A stretch of DNA of 64,000 nt from Rhynochetos jubatus (GCA_027574665.1 CM050650.1:99421086-99485085); one strand, 5' to 3'; numbered from the stretch's first letter, positions 38,968 through 51,982 are shown. The notes: generated by a model from the sequence alone, not told the origin. Translations and numbers: made by a program.

Positions 38968-40426
38968 GGAACTCAAAAGAAGTTCCTCTGATCTTTTCTG
39001 ATCGCTCATTACATGATATGTAGTTCATTTGAGGCATATGTCTGTTTAGGATTAAGACATCTGAATTAAAATGTAAGTAGTTGTCTACAGCAGCTGAAGT
39101 TCCTGTGGTAGCCAGTACAGACCTAGGACAGGACTCAGTTGCTGAAACATAGGTGCCTACTACCATTTGAAACACCTAGGATATATGAGACAGCTATATG
39201 GGGTAGGCATATCCTGTGCCTTGTAAAATGCATAGACCTCTTTCCTACTGGAGAGGCATGCAGTCCTCAAGCAGTTACACAAACCTGGCGACTGCAATCA
39301 TCATCCACTAGGTGTGAACCTTAGGGTGACCTGAATTACTCTTTATCTCCATCAGCCATATTAAATAAAGTTCGTTCAGCTGCAGTGGGAATTTAGACAT
39401 CTAGCATGCCTTTAGACACCTGTGTGGGGCGAAACATTTAGAAGCTCAGTTCAGTTGCCTAACAGATGTGTCTAGTGCCATTTAAGATGCCTTTGATAGA
39501 TTTGAAACAGGCCTACAGTAAATGGGTGAGATGGGACCCATGCCATTCCTGAGCAGCAGTTGGAGGCCGGAACTCTTAAGTCATCAGAATGACTCCAGGT
39601 ACATATGTTTAGACAGCAGGAATGTTGAGGTTTCTTAATTTTGTTGAATGCCGCTCTTAAACCTCATCTTCTGCAGCTTTGGAAGACCTATTCTAAAGGA
39701 TTTTCAAAAGGAGTGGTAATATATAGATGGTATTTCACTTTTTAAAATGTATAACTTTGTGTCCCAGAATACTGTAGTTAAGAGAGTGGCTTGGATTTTC
39801 TAGTGTTGTGTAAGAATATTATTAACACAGGAACATTTTTTACAGTCTCTGAAGCATTTCATGTTAATGTAACTTGTTACCTTTTGAACTGTCAGTTCAT
39901 CAGAATTCTGCTTACTTGATAGAATTCTTTTTATGAAATACTAATTTCTAATTTCTCAATAGAAGTCATAGTTATTTCTTATTTGTCAGTTAATATTATT
40001 TGCACTTTATGACCTTTTTCTTTACCATTAAAGTCTTCTTGGTAAACAGGATCAGATCAAACAACTGGCCACTCCAGCAGCGTAAGCATTTGTAGTGTAG
40101 TTGAATTCCCCTGTTTTTAAAATTATATTTTTTCTGTTTTCATATGAATGACTTATATTTTATTGTAAACAGCCCTGCAACAATTTCATAAGTGTACTAG
40201 CAGATTACATTGGAATTTAATAATTAATGGAAATGACAGTACAAATGTTTCTATTACTTTACAATAGAAATCCCTACAGTGAATTCTCAGTCAGTTCAGA
40301 TGATCTCCTGATATATGTAAATCACTGCTCTTTCATGAGCTCACACAAGCCCACTAATAAAAGTTGTAAATACATTCAAATTAAAATTGAAGAGTTGGAC
40401 TAAAGTAATACCTGTAGGTTTAATCC

Positions 40427-40852
40427 CCAGTACATGAGAGACATAGGCATACTCTATCAGATCCAGCAAAGGGCCGTGAAGATGGTTAATGGATTGGAGC
40501 ATCTGCCATATGAGGATAGACTGAGACAGCTGAGAGTGTTTAGCCTGGAGAAAAGAAGGCTTAGGGGGTTCTTATCAATATGTACCCGTACCTAGTGGAG
40601 TGAATAAAGAAGACAAAGTCACTGACAGGACTAGAGGCAATGGGCACAAACTGAAGAATGATAAATTCCAGTTAAAGATCAGAAAAGCCATTTTTAATGT
40701 GAGGGTGATCAACACTGGAACAGTTGCCCAGCAGTCTTCATCCTTGGAAGTACTCAGCACAGTTCTGGGCAACCTGCTTTAGTTGACCCTGCTCTGGGCA
40801 GGGGTTGTTGAACTAGATCATCTGCAGAGGTCCCTTCTGACCTCAATGATTA
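40427..40852 (+). mobile_element. Older CR1 LINE 3' fragment (sense)
   Basis: Diverged copy of the CR1 3' region: 'ccagcaaagggccgtgaagatggtt', 'tttagcctggagaaaagaaggctta', 'acaggactagaggcaatgggcacaaactg', 'ttctgggcaacctgc' and 'gttgaactagatcatctgcagaggtcccttc' follow in CR1 order. It ends near CTCAATGATTATTTGG, where the terminal octamer repeats have decayed. A stretch is deleted around 40,590. Much more diverged than the copies at 21,361 and 24,722. Confidence 0.9.
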
Positions 40853-40974
40853 TTTGGTTTATTTCAGATAAGTTAACTCTGCATTTAACTATTATAATTC
40901 TATAATGATTTGCTTGCATTTTCTATTTTGCCCTACTATGTATGAACTCCAGTTGATTGAATTCTTTTTTGAAG

Positions 40975-41215
40975 CAGGAAGTCCAAAACTAGACACAGTA
41001 TTTCAACTCAGTGTCAGGCTACTTTTACATCTAAGACATCCCCATTTATAGCCTAGGATTATATTTGCCAATTCATTTTCTTCTTTTTTTTTGTTTTCCT
41101 TTTGAGAGCATGATGTTATTAAGATGCAGTTTGTTGTTTATTTTAATATCACAGTCCTTTTCTATAGAACTGTTTAGTCAGGTACTCTCTGTGTTCTGTT
41201 TTACAACAATATTTT
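40975..41215 (-). mobile_element. Ancient CR1-group LINE fragment (minus strand)
   Basis: The + strand reads 'ccaaaactagacacagtatttcaactcagtg', 'agcctaggattatatttgcc' and 'ttttctatagaactgtttagtcag', in the same order as the complement of an internal CR1/L3-type ORF2 segment ('ACACAGTATTCCA...', 'AGCCCAGGAT...', 'CTTTTTCTGC.GAACTGCT'). The decay is heavy, so family assignment is by pattern only. It abuts the sense CR1 fragment ending at 40,852. Confidence 0.55.
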
Positions 41216-43058
41216 TTTTGTGGGTTCAAATTTATTAAAATGGAGAAATAAATGTGATAAAATTTGTAAAGGACAAATAGGCAAAACTTCTTTTAATTGG
41301 TCAGTCAGTGTCAGATACAATGAGGATAGTCCTAAGTGTTTTGTTATGTATTATTTTTATTGAAATATATCATTTATTTCTCCAGTATGTCACTGAATTT
41401 TGAATTCCAGTCCTGTTATCTAAAGCACTTGCAACTGCTTTGTTTGTGGTATTTTTATGTTATCATTCAGGTCATGAATATGCAAGGATATCATAAGAAA
41501 AAATTACTTCATGAAAGCTTCTTGAGGATTAATGGGGTTTTTTTGCTAGTCATGGCCTGTTCCTGACTACTGTTGTCCTAGCGGTCATGTCAGCAGCATG
41601 TGGCAGGTGTTCTAGGACAAATGTTCAGTTTATCTTTACTGAGGGATATTTACCAGGTGTGTCCCACTGTCTTCTGAATATCTGTATATATTTGATATAT
41701 CTCACAGGTGAATCTTCTCTGTTTTCCCCCTAGTTAATTTGGGAATGAATATCTTTCGTATCTGCCTCCCAGTAGTGTGAACTATATAAACAAGTCTCTG
41801 CAACACCACTTCAACCATTATTTGATTATGTACTAAGTTTTTAGTTTCTTCCTGTTTATTTCCTCTATGTTCTGTAAAGTTTAGAGACTTCTATGTGTTC
41901 AGAAGATTGACCACTATTTCCTTTGTTCTCCTTCCAGCAATCATATTATTTATCTCAGAGCCTTCTCCCAGTCTTTGGGCATTTGTCCATGTCACTGCAC
42001 ATACACATGTGGAGTTATGATGCCACCTCCCTGCTGATTCTTATTTAAAACTGCTCTTCTAAATAATTCTTCCTTGTGCGAGATGGACCTACCTGTGCTT
42101 AGTTGTCTTCTGTGCCAGAACACCACCTTGTGGGAAAGGAAAGCAGAGCTACATCTTTGCTTGATTAGAAAGATTGAAAAGACCTGAATCTCCAGGTTCT
42201 TCTCCTTTATTTTTGAGTCCTTTCAGTTGTTTTTGAGCTGCTCTGGGTAATATTTGCCAGTGCTGTTAGTGCCCATATGAATGAGCTGCGTGGTCTAAAA
42301 ATCAGAAGGCTGAATACATGTCAGCTCCTTTATTAGAAGTTCTGAAGCAGTAATAGGGCTTAAAAAAGTGTGTTTATTTAATTTGATTACATTTATGGTT
42401 ATATTAAGAAGATTATACTTCTCTAATTAAGGGTTACTGGGATTTTCTATAATAGAGGTGAATTTTCAGCTATTTATAACCTAGGGAAAATGTTTCCATA
42501 CAGAAATTTGGCATTCAGTGTTTCAAGCTGAATGGTATGGATTTCCTTCTATTTTTTTAAAAAAGATTCTTTGGCTGCATTCTGTTTTTAGGGAGGCAGT
42601 TTTTTGTGGTTTTATGTGCTTTTTGTTCTCCCTTGGCAAGGCTTGATCCATGGAAAAAACAAATTTTCCAGGCTCTTAGTCTTTTATGTCAACTATTTCC
42701 TTTTTGATATTTCAAACATTGTACTTTGGTAGTCATTACTTTTTAACAGAGCCACTGCATAATCCAGTAAGCAGTCACCTCTAAATATCTACCATAACAA
42801 TTTTTTATACTTCATTATATAAAAATACTTCATAAAAAACAGTTTAGTAAATATTTTTTCTGAAACAAAATTATTTACCGTCCCTGTTTAGGGTTTAATG
42901 TAACTACTTGTGCATTTATGTAAGGTTCACCTTTTTTGGATTCTCTTAAAATATAAAAGCTATTTTTTATTCAGACCATTGAATGCCATACTTGGAGGTG
43001 TCAAAAGTCTCTAAGTTTGTCACATTGTTCGTGCTGAAAATCCTTCCTTCTATCCAAG

Positions 43059-43136
43059 GGGATATGGTGCACATTTGGAATCCTCCAGTTAGAGTTCAGC
43101 GATCTCGATCCCTCAGTTCAGGAAGCCCAAGTTCTG
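43059..43136 (+). CDS. Possible cassette exon in HMGCLL1 intron 1 (unproven)
   Basis: A 78-base segment is bounded by a good acceptor (pyrimidine tract TCCTTCCTTCTATCCAAG) and donor (CTG|GTAAGG). Read in phase 0, the phase required between exons 1 and 2, it is open for 26 codons (GIWCTFGILQLEF...). Human HMGCLL1 is reported with an alternative exon of about 30 residues at this junction, but I see no residue similarity to it. The +2 frame is also open and looks more basic (MVHIWNPPVRVQRS). This may simply be chance or a non-coding alternative exon. Listed because of the splice signals and symmetric length, not homology. Confidence 0.2.
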
Positions 43137-45679
43137 GTAAGGTCTAATGCCATCTCTGTAGTAAACAGAGAAGTATTTTCATAAGTTCTTAATGACTTCA
43201 GTATGATGTGTGGATTTGAAGCTTGCCTAGTCGATGCAGATGGCATTGAGCCCGGCACAGAATGTGACTGGAGACTCAGGTGATTTCTTCAGCTATATTT
43301 CAGGTAGTGTCCAAATATTCTGCAAGTGTGACACTGTGGTCAGAAGACTTCCCAAGAAAGCGGGGAGTCTCTTTTCTCTTCCTGACAATACTGTTAGGTA
43401 CGTATTTCCAACTTCTTGGAAGAACATCCTAATGGCTAGTTACTGAGTATTAATTCATAGGACAGGTGCATTTAAGGTGAAGAGGTAGGCCTTTACTCCT
43501 CTGATTCAACTTGGGCCATGGAATGGAAAAATGCTAGTGATCTTAGCAGAAGATGGTACATGTAATCATATAGTCTTCATTTTTTTCTGAGTTTTATCTA
43601 GTGATTATGCACTGTAAAATGCATAAATGGTACACAGAGGCCTGAACCTAAGTATTCTGCCTCCCTTTTACTTGTTATCTGAGCTTCAGCAGTGCAGCAC
43701 GAGAGAAATTATTAGTTAAGTTAGGGAGAAGGATGATCAGAATGGGATTTGTGAGATGAGTAAGAAGCTGGCTGAGTAGGAAATAAAAGATAATGCTGAA
43801 AACAGATTTATTAGACCAAAGAGACATTGCTGGTGGAGTTCCTCAGGTCTTTTTTTCCATAGCGCTAACCCACATTTATTGAGATAATATACGTTTGTGG
43901 TAAAATAAGGTAATCATGCTAGTCCAGATGTTTTCATCAGGAAATATCGAGGTGGTAAGATGTGCTGATGTACAGAAAGATGGGAGACATTGTCAGTGCC
44001 ACACTGGATACCAAGTGACCTTAAAGACAGGAGCAACCAATGTACTATAGATGAAAGTAGGTAGAATTCAGTGTGAAGCAAGACTCTTCTGGACTAAGAA
44101 CCAAGATGTTTACTCAAAGCTGTTACTTTATCAGCTTGAAGAAGGATTTGTCTGTAGTACTGCCTTCAATTTCCACTGAATTTTCTTGTGTGAATCAGTT
44201 CTCGGTGTCGTGTTCAGGAACGGTGAATTGGAGTTGAGACTGAGTAATGGACAGGAAGGCTCTGGAGAAAATCAGGGGATGAGAGACCTTGACTATGGCT
44301 CAAAGAGATTGTATGCCTGTAATATCACAGATAGAGGATAAAAATCAATATTTGAATGCCTTTTGCAACATCCATTCCAAACTTTTGTTGCCTACGAAAT
44401 CCAAGGGCTGCAGACATCCCCTGAACGGCCCTGTGAATGGCTACTGCACGTGCTGTAGCTGTGTGAACTGGTCTGCAAAGACAGGTACAGCTCTTTGATT
44501 TCAGCAACAGTTTTTACCACAGTAGGAGCTGAATAGGATTTACAGGCTTTGGCCTAGAAATTGAACGTTTTTGCCACCAAAGTTTTATGGACATTTTTCA
44601 TGCTCTAAATTAAGCTTTGGTTCATATAATCTATTTTAGCTCTTCGTTGTTTTTTTTTTTTTTTCCAGTCACAGCTTTACTTATAGCACAGCTGCGGCAT
44701 TTGTCTTATAACAAGAAGGATCTGATAATCATGAAATAACCCAGATTTATGCCCGTAGTGCTGAAGCGGTGCCATATTTGTGAAAATAACTTAAAAAAAA
44801 AAAAAAAGAGAAACAATATGCAGCAGATGTGAAGGTTTTACCTTCACATTTAAGTGGGTTTATACTGTCAGCGAGTGTGGGCTTAGCACAGCCTGACAGA
44901 GTTTTAACTTACCAGATGTTCCACGTGATTGAATAGATACTGTACAGCTGTTTTCCATTCTTTTTACTGGGCTCAGATAAATACATAGTAAATGCTCTGA
45001 ACTATGTTTATGGTATTTTGGCTAGTATTGCGGCTCTTGCTGCAGAGAACTTACAGGCACCCAGAACGCGGGGGAGGAACCAAAGGTGCTGTAGGAGTGC
45101 TTATTTTCCATTACCATGAGGAGAAATTAGTGGCCGTTTGGTTGATACTACTCTGATGATCCTAGCCAGGGAGGGATGAAAAATAGGTTTTTCATCTGGT
45201 TGTGGGTGATGTGAGATTAGTGGCCGTATTTACGCACTGCGGGAGGGACTTCTGGTCTCTGGGCGAGCAGGCAGGAGCTGCCCCCCAGGCTGACACTGTC
45301 CTTCCCATGGAGTTCATCTCTCAGGGGAGGTGGTGGGTGCAGCAAAGGTTGCCGTCCCGCAGGTAGCTTTGGCTAATCCCAGCACAGGCTTTCGACACTG
45401 GGTCGGATATTGTATTGAGGACAATACAGAAAACGGGGCCTCTCCAGTGGTCCTGGTGTGGCTGCCGGCATCCCTCTTGTCTGCTCCTCTGGGCGCAGGC
45501 AGCATGCTCCAAGTTGGCCATTTGATGTGGTTTTAAAGACACACAGCTTTTGGGGATCAGTCAGAACTGCTGTGAACTGTTTCAGGATTTAAAGGCCCAG
45601 GTTATATTAACTGCCACACCTGTCAACTTGATTCAATAACAGAGCAGCTAAATAATAAAAAAGGAAGTTTCATTTCCCT

Positions 45680-45920
45680 TTGCCTGCTTTTCTGCTCTTG
45701 TTTCTCCTTCCTCCCCCTCCAGCTCCCTGTGCTCTCCTTAGCCCTTTGACCTTACTGCTGCCTTCCTTTCCTTCTTTCATTGTCAGCCTCCTGCCTTTCC
45801 AGAGCTGTTCTTACACCTGGAAAATTCTTCTTCTTGTCTACCAGGGGCCTTCCTTGTTCTACTTTAAATCCTTCTTTAAAACCTTCAGCTTCAAGCAGAA
45901 GAATAACTTTCATCTTTCAT
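45680..45920 (+). repeat. Pyrimidine-rich block, possible ancient LINE 3' part
   Basis: Long C/T-rich stretch followed by 'cacctggaaaattctt', 'gggccttccttgttctactttaaatccttctttaaaacc', which resembles the degenerate 3' coding end of L2/L3-like LINEs (a 'TGGAA...CCTT...TTTAAATCC.T..TTAAAAC' pattern). The resemblance is weak and the family uncertain. It lies about 500 bp before exon 2. Confidence 0.3.
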
Positions 45921-46380
45921 TAATAATATCTTCAACATTTCTTGACTGCTCTGTTCTTTTCAGATTTATAGCCTTGTCTTGCAAACATTTACAGAGAAGT
46001 AACTGTTCAGTTAAATTGAGACCATTCAGTTAGAAGTTTGGAGAACTGGATTGTTTGTTTGGAAGCTTTTTGAAATGGGAATATTTCTCACTCTGTAAAA
46101 CACAATGTTCATTTATGGGTTTATGTAGATTTTTGCAATAAACCTTTGTGTTCTCAGAGGACCAGTGGAACATGCATGCAGATAACTTCTGCTTTTAACT
46201 TTTATTCCCCAACTCAAGGTGTGGAACATGTTCTCACAGATTTTTTTAAAGGCAGTGAGCAAACATTCTGTTGACAATATGACTTTATACCCAGAATCAT
46301 ATGAGAGGACAAGTACAAGTTGTACCTTTCATCTTAGTGACCTTCATTGTTTTGTGTTTCAGTATTGATTTGTATTTCAG

Positions 46381-46458
46381 GAATCTCAAGCATCTGGACT
46401 GCCTGAGTACATAAAGATTGTGGAAGTTGGGCCAAGGGATGGATTACAAAATGAAAAG
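46381..46458 (+). CDS. HMGCLL1: HMGCLL1 exon 2
   Basis: Encodes residues 40-65, joining in frame after Gln39. It contains VEVGPRDGLQNEK, the first strand and loop of the HMG-CoA lyase TIM barrel. Arg58 and Asp59 correspond to the catalytic/metal-binding Arg41 and Asp42 of human HMGCL. Both are intact, as expected for an active enzyme. Flanked by TGTATTTCAG and GTATTT; phase 0 at both ends. The direct frame compatibility with exon 1 means a transcript lacking any alternative exon encodes a complete N-terminal region. Confidence 0.96.
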
Positions 46459-47421
46459 GTATTTATTCTCTTTTTTTTGGGGTGCGTTTTGACATGGATA
46501 TTAGTGTGATTTTCATTGTGTAAAACACATATATCCTGCTAATCATGTTTCTTCCATTTGGTACTATATATTTATTTATTTTTGTATTTATGAGTGTTGT
46601 ATATTAGAATAAATATATTATTTATCCAGATGTTATGCTTTCTATATTTGGTTAACTAGACTTTCTGTTACTCAACTGCCATTTCTTTTTCTGGAATTTG
46701 TCTTGTCAGTCAGTAATATTCTGTCATGACATGATTGATAAACACCATGAAACACTGGCTGTCTTCATAATATGTGTTTATGCTACAAGTGCTATTATAG
46801 TAGGAATATATGGGTATGACAACGGGTTTTGTCATACTTCCTGCTGAACATGCGTGGAAAGAAAAAGAAATGATGTTTGCCTGAAGGGCAGTAGGGAAGC
46901 ACAGGAGAAGATTGAAAGAGACTGTAAAATAGGGTGCATGTATCAAAACAATCATCTCTTTCCACAAACAGGAGGATAAGCCTACATATATTGTTGTTAC
47001 TGATATCAGAGTTGTTAATAGTATTTCAATAGTATTTACAGAATAGGAGAATTACTCTGGCTCATTTGTGGAGCTTCCCCCCAATTTGGACTGCTGTGTT
47101 ACCATTTTCTTTGTTATTTCTTTGCTAGGTCAGTGTCTGGTTACTAACAATTAGTGAGGCCAGATCTAGAACCAACTACATGGAAGTGCTTCCTCATTCT
47201 TTTCTGGCTGACAAAAAGTGGAGTAGGATCATGTATACTGCCTAGTGCTTTCCTTGTGCGGTAACTTCCTATTGTCAGGAAACAGGATAGTTAAGGTATA
47301 ATGTATGAGTATGGTTCATTATTAAAAAAAATAATAATTGATTATGTACTGAGAACATTTCACTTACAAAATTTTCTCACTGCATGAAATACTTTACTAC
47401 AGTATGTCTCCATGTCCATAG
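46459..47421 (+). other. HMGCLL1: HMGCLL1 intron 2
   Basis: A 963 bp AT-rich intron with GTATTT donor and CCATAG acceptor. I see no transposon or RNA gene in it. Confidence 0.95.
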
Positions 47422-47529
47422 GTGATAGTCCCGACTGATATAAAAATTGAGTTAATCAACCGGCTTTCCAAAACAGGCCTGCCTGCAATAGAAGTGACCA
47501 GTTTCGTTTCATCCAAATGGGTGCCTCAG
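47422..47529 (+). CDS. HMGCLL1: HMGCLL1 exon 3
   Basis: Encodes residues 66-101, beginning [15 protein letters not shown] and ending [10 protein letters not shown]. It supplies a barrel helix and the strand with Glu89, equivalent to Glu72 of human HMGCL near the active site. Oddity: the usual 'GLSVIE' of the family reads GLPAIE here, putting a proline (CCT) where family members generally have Ser. The rest of the motif is intact, so I regard this as a lineage substitution and not decay. Acceptor CCATAG, donor GTATGT, phase 0 both ends. Confidence 0.96.
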
Positions 47530-50500
47530 GTATGTAAAACCTTCACCATTCAGAACAATTTCAATTTCAATGCCATTCCACACAGTGGAGTTTTCGGGTA
47601 GTATAGCCTGTATGTTAATTATATGAGGAAAGGAAACAGAAGTAATATGCTGTCTATATGTAAAATCCTATGCGTTTTCAGACATCTCTTATGCAGTTTT
47701 CAAGTTTTATGCTTTTATTCGGGTCAGCTGAAGTTGGGCTATTTATTAGAAAGTAGTCATCATTGAAGAAAATCTAGCAAGCTGTGCAGAAAGCTTCTTA
47801 AATCCCTAACTCAGCAGAGTTAGTGAGCAGCAAGAGCAGGTTACTCCAGGAGGGAAGGGGAACTGGAAGCCAAGCTTGGTAACAAAGGGAGCAGAGATTA
47901 TGGTGGTTTTGACCAAAGGGCAGTCCAACTGTCCGTGAGAGCAGAGCAAGTCTGGTGAGGGTAACCAGGGCAGCCAAGAGTACACATACTCAGTGATGCA
48001 ACAAGTCCAGGGTTAAGCCAGAAAGTGAGCTCTGGGATACAGTCAGGATCCTGACAGTAAAGTACATGGCCAAGCACATGCTTGGCTGCTGCTATGCAAC
48101 CACACTGTTTCTCAGGCAGGGAGGAAGCGAGTGTCTCAGCTTAAAAGTTGCTCCAGAGTGAAAATGTAGGGTAGGCCACTGTAAGACTTTTTAGCAGAGC
48201 TGTTTGGAGGAGCCTCTGCTGAGCTACTTTCCAGCTTTTCTTGACAAACTCAAAGAGTGACTGAGGCTTCTCAAGTTGCTGTCTTCTTATCAAGTAGCTG
48301 GCCTTGAGTGCAGGCAGCTAAACTCTTAAGAAGGGGAGCACTCCAGGCCCTGATAAACAGAAACGCTAGGAGTACAATTTGCTATGGTTACTACATAGGA
48401 TGTGAGAAATCTAAATATTGTCATCACTCTACAAATGTAAATAATTTAGCAGGTGATTCCCAATCTCCCCCTTGTAGCACAAGGGTAGAAATTTGTAGGA
48501 GTGTGTATGTGCAAGGGACAGCAGTGAATGGGGAGTGAGAGGACTGGGTCACAGGATGCTGAGTAGGGATAAGATGTGTGTGGACGATGTATCAACCATC
48601 TGAGTAAAGGGCGGTTAGGATATATCAATGCTAACATTGTACTGTGGAGTGGAGACAAAGAAAGTACTTTGAAAGAGCCTTTGATTTTCCTCTTTATTTA
48701 TGTAAATATTTAGTTTTGGGATGGTGACACATTTTTAATAAAATTTAATGTTGTTCCTATCTTTTTTCTGCTCTTCTGAGAACTAGTAGTCATCAATGTA
48801 AAAAAGAAAGGTAGCCTACCTTTTTTTCTTTTCCCCTAAATGAAATTTAATTTGCCACATTTGGAAGTGCGTTTTGAAAATCTCAGTTTGGGACTTTCAT
48901 ATATGTAGTAGTAGTTAGATACATTAGTTATTTTGCAGATCTAACACTCTATCAGTAGCCATACTGAGTTTTGATGAATTGTAATGATTTGCTCATTAGT
49001 TTTCCAAAATTAATTTTTACGTTTGATACAATCAGCAGAAATCCCAGCCTTTTTGAAGTCAGCAGCAAAATTACAGGTTTCATTTGAGATTTAAAACTGT
49101 GATCTCAGGCTTAGTCCTGAAGCATACTATGGAGCTCCTGTTTGTGTAAACGTACTCACTTATTCCCTACAAGTAAAGAAATAAGTCAATACTTGTCTAT
49201 ATCTTTTAAACTCATTTTCAAGAAATTACACACTTATTTACACAGAAGCGTTTTGAGTTCTTGCATGTTTAGTAAGGACCACACAAGTTACTTACAAATT
49301 AAAGTGTGAGATTAATTAATTTGAGAAAATATTTCAATTTTTAACCTTGTTTGTTGCACATCTTCTGTCAAAAGTATATAAAGTTTGACCATTTTAAACT
49401 GAGAATACATCCTGGGCCTGGACTGTATTGCAGGCTTTCCTCTGAGTAAAACATGGTATGATCATACCACTTCTTATTCATGAGTTAGCAGAGCAAACTG
49501 TACAACACTCTGAGGGACTCCTTTGGTTTATTTCAGTGTTCTTGGGATCACCAGGGAAGGGTCTAAAGGGAGGAAAATAGGAAAGGGAAAGAGAACAGTG
49601 TCAATGCAGGGGCAATGATACTGTGTCTGTTAAAAGTGACTAGGCTGTTTTTCCAAGTGCCAGCAGACTATAGCAACAGAGAATAATGTAGGTTTTTAAA
49701 CATTAGAAGGAAAAGTCTAAAGCAAAGGTGGATTTTCTCCCTTCTTGTTTAATTATTTCCTTTTCCTGTGAGCCATTAGGAGTACCAAACTTAGCACAGG
49801 TTTGTCAGTTTTGGAAAAAAATGAACAATCCCTTCTTATCTTAAATTCATGTCTGAATACTTTATTTAATGGCTTAATTTGTGTTTAAAATGTTTTTTAT
49901 TTAAAAGATAAGATTGTGTTGCTTTGATAGGGAGTGCAGTCTTGACTTCGTCTTTTCTTTGCTCCTTTCTTTTTTTCTTTTCATAGGTCATGGGAATAGA
50001 ATTCACAGTTATGTTTAGATCACTCATTCACTTATTTCTTTTTTTAGTATTTTAAAGCCTTTTTATGGTTTCCCATCCACTGTTTATTTTGGCAGAGATT
50101 TTGTTACTGAAAAAAGCTAAAAGGAAAAGTTCCACAGTAGCGAGGTGCCATATAAAACAGGATCCCACACCTATAACCCAAACGGCCAAAAATTATAAAT
50201 ACCTACCATTAGAAGCTTATTTTTAAAGAAATTTGGAAAAGAAATATTTTACTACAATTTCAAATCTTGTAACATGCAATATGTGTTAAAATGGGATTTT
50301 ACTTACAGGAAAAATAGTACTGGGACAAATATAATATATATAATATTATTTGGACCTGGCAGCTTAATACTATTTTAGAAAGTGCCATTTTGGCTTTCTA
50401 ATATATTTTAAGACAGACTATAATTTTAAAGTGTGGAATGAGTTCCAGCATTTGCCATTTAATGAATCATTTGGTTTCAAACATTCTTCCTTGCCCTGAG

Positions 50501-51982
50501 AAATGTAGATACTATTTATATTAAATGAAGGAATGAAAAATTGTGCTTAAAAAATGAAGGCATTACCAAATGTTTTTTGGGAGTTTATCAGACATGTTAA
50601 GTGGTCACACTGATTTAGTCTATGTAAAAGCAATCAGAAAAAGTTGCTTTGTTCCATCACTTGTTTCCTGATGAGAAATGAGTTATGTCTGGCTATAAGA
50701 CACTTCTCATACTATATATTCACTTCCTTATAGATACATGCTGGGCTTACATTTGAGGAGGCATACACTTTTCTGCTATTTTTTTATCTACTCATTTTCA
50801 TAGTAGGAAATCAGTGACCAGGTTGCCAGTAGTATTCTCAGTTACTAAGCTGGTATAGTTCAATATCACGTGTTTAGAGCTGTGGTACTGCAAAGCTGTC
50901 AGTGAAGCATCATTGAAAATAAGGAGTTATGAAAGCTTTGTTGTTCATATACTCATCAAATGACTTCATCAGTATGGAATGAATCAGAAATCCATTTAAA
51001 TATATTTGCTTGCAAGATTTGCTTTTATGAGAGCTGATTTAAAATACACCAGTAATTTTTTAAAACTCAAAATCTGTAAGACATGAAATATGAGGGATAT
51101 GGGTTTTTTACTGTATTGTTTTCAGGCATGCACACAATTAAAGTATAAACCCATTTTTCCTACACTTTTTTCAAGAGAATTTGCTTTCCTAAATAATTTA
51201 CAGTTTATTACATGAATAAGTCTTTGATTCATCTTCTTGATTAGTACATAGAATGTATTTAATATTAAGTGTGAAAAGTATAAGGATGTCTTAAAAAGTC
51301 AGTGTACTTTGTGAGGGGAGACTAAGGAAAACAAGTGCTTGAATAAAGCGATGGTCTTTGACATTTGCTAAAATAGAGAAGTATTTTCTTCTTCTGAAAG
51401 AAGACTCTAAGTATATTGAAGCGTTAAAATATGCAGAGAATTTGATTTTGCTGTATCTTTAAAGATAGTCCCGTGCTTAGTCTTTTCAAATATGCTGATT
51501 ACAGTGTGGAGTAATTCAGGTTCACTTTTGCATACGATTGTGAAGTCACATTTATCAGAGTGCTGACGTTTTTCAAGGTTTGGGTGATTTTAAAATGTCT
51601 GTTATTCCGTTAATTCCGCCTGTTGAGTCAGTTGAGGTAAGTTTAAAGTTGCAGTAACAGTTGATGATCAGCGTGATCACAAGTCTATCAGCTTATGATG
51701 AAAATTAAGTTTTTACAGATACACACTAAAAGAAAGACCATAAAAATCTTAGCCCCAACTTCATATTCATATAGAACTGGAAAGCTTGCAACTCAAATAG
51801 TCAAAAGTTTAAAAATAAAAAAGGGTGCTTGTACAAGATCAACTTAACTCCTTCGGTGTTACACTTTTTTATATGAATTATATACCTAATGAAGGCAAAA
51901 TCACGGTCTAAGCCAATTTCTGCCTATCTATGTAAGAACAAAGAATAACAACTGATCAATACCAATTATTTCTATATTTTAG
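47530..51982 (+). other. HMGCLL1: HMGCLL1 intron 3
   Basis: A 4.45 kb intron (GTATGT donor, TCTATATTTTAG acceptor). About 47,800-48,360 is noticeably richer in GC and purine/AG words (e.g. 'ccaggagggaaggggaactgg') than the flanks and may be an unclassified interspersed repeat. The remainder is AT-rich with nothing recognisable. Confidence 0.85.

Larger units (their letters stand above)
24055..46380 (+). other. HMGCLL1: HMGCLL1 intron 1 (22.3 kb)
   Basis: Runs from the GTATCG donor after exon 1 to a TTGTATTTCAG acceptor before exon 2. It contains CR1 copies at 24,722, 40,427 and 40,975, sense and antisense ERV LTRs at 30,812 and 38,421, a possible cassette exon at 43,059, and pyrimidine-rich, possibly ancient LINE sequence at 45,680-45,920. 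The spans 25,407-30,811, 31,445-38,398 and 41,216-43,058 show no gene and no recent transposon that I recognise. They are AT-rich with short random open frames. 39,160-39,560 has words suggestive of a decayed repeat, not classifiable by eye. Confidence 0.85.

Noticed and set aside
44406-44484. Exon-like block with AAG acceptor and ACAG|GTACAG donor, reading GCRHPLNGPVNGYC
   Set aside because: It is 79 bases long and would break the HMGCLL1 frame; in the required phase it hits a stop at 44,464-44,466. Loose resemblance to the human alternative exon is not convincing.
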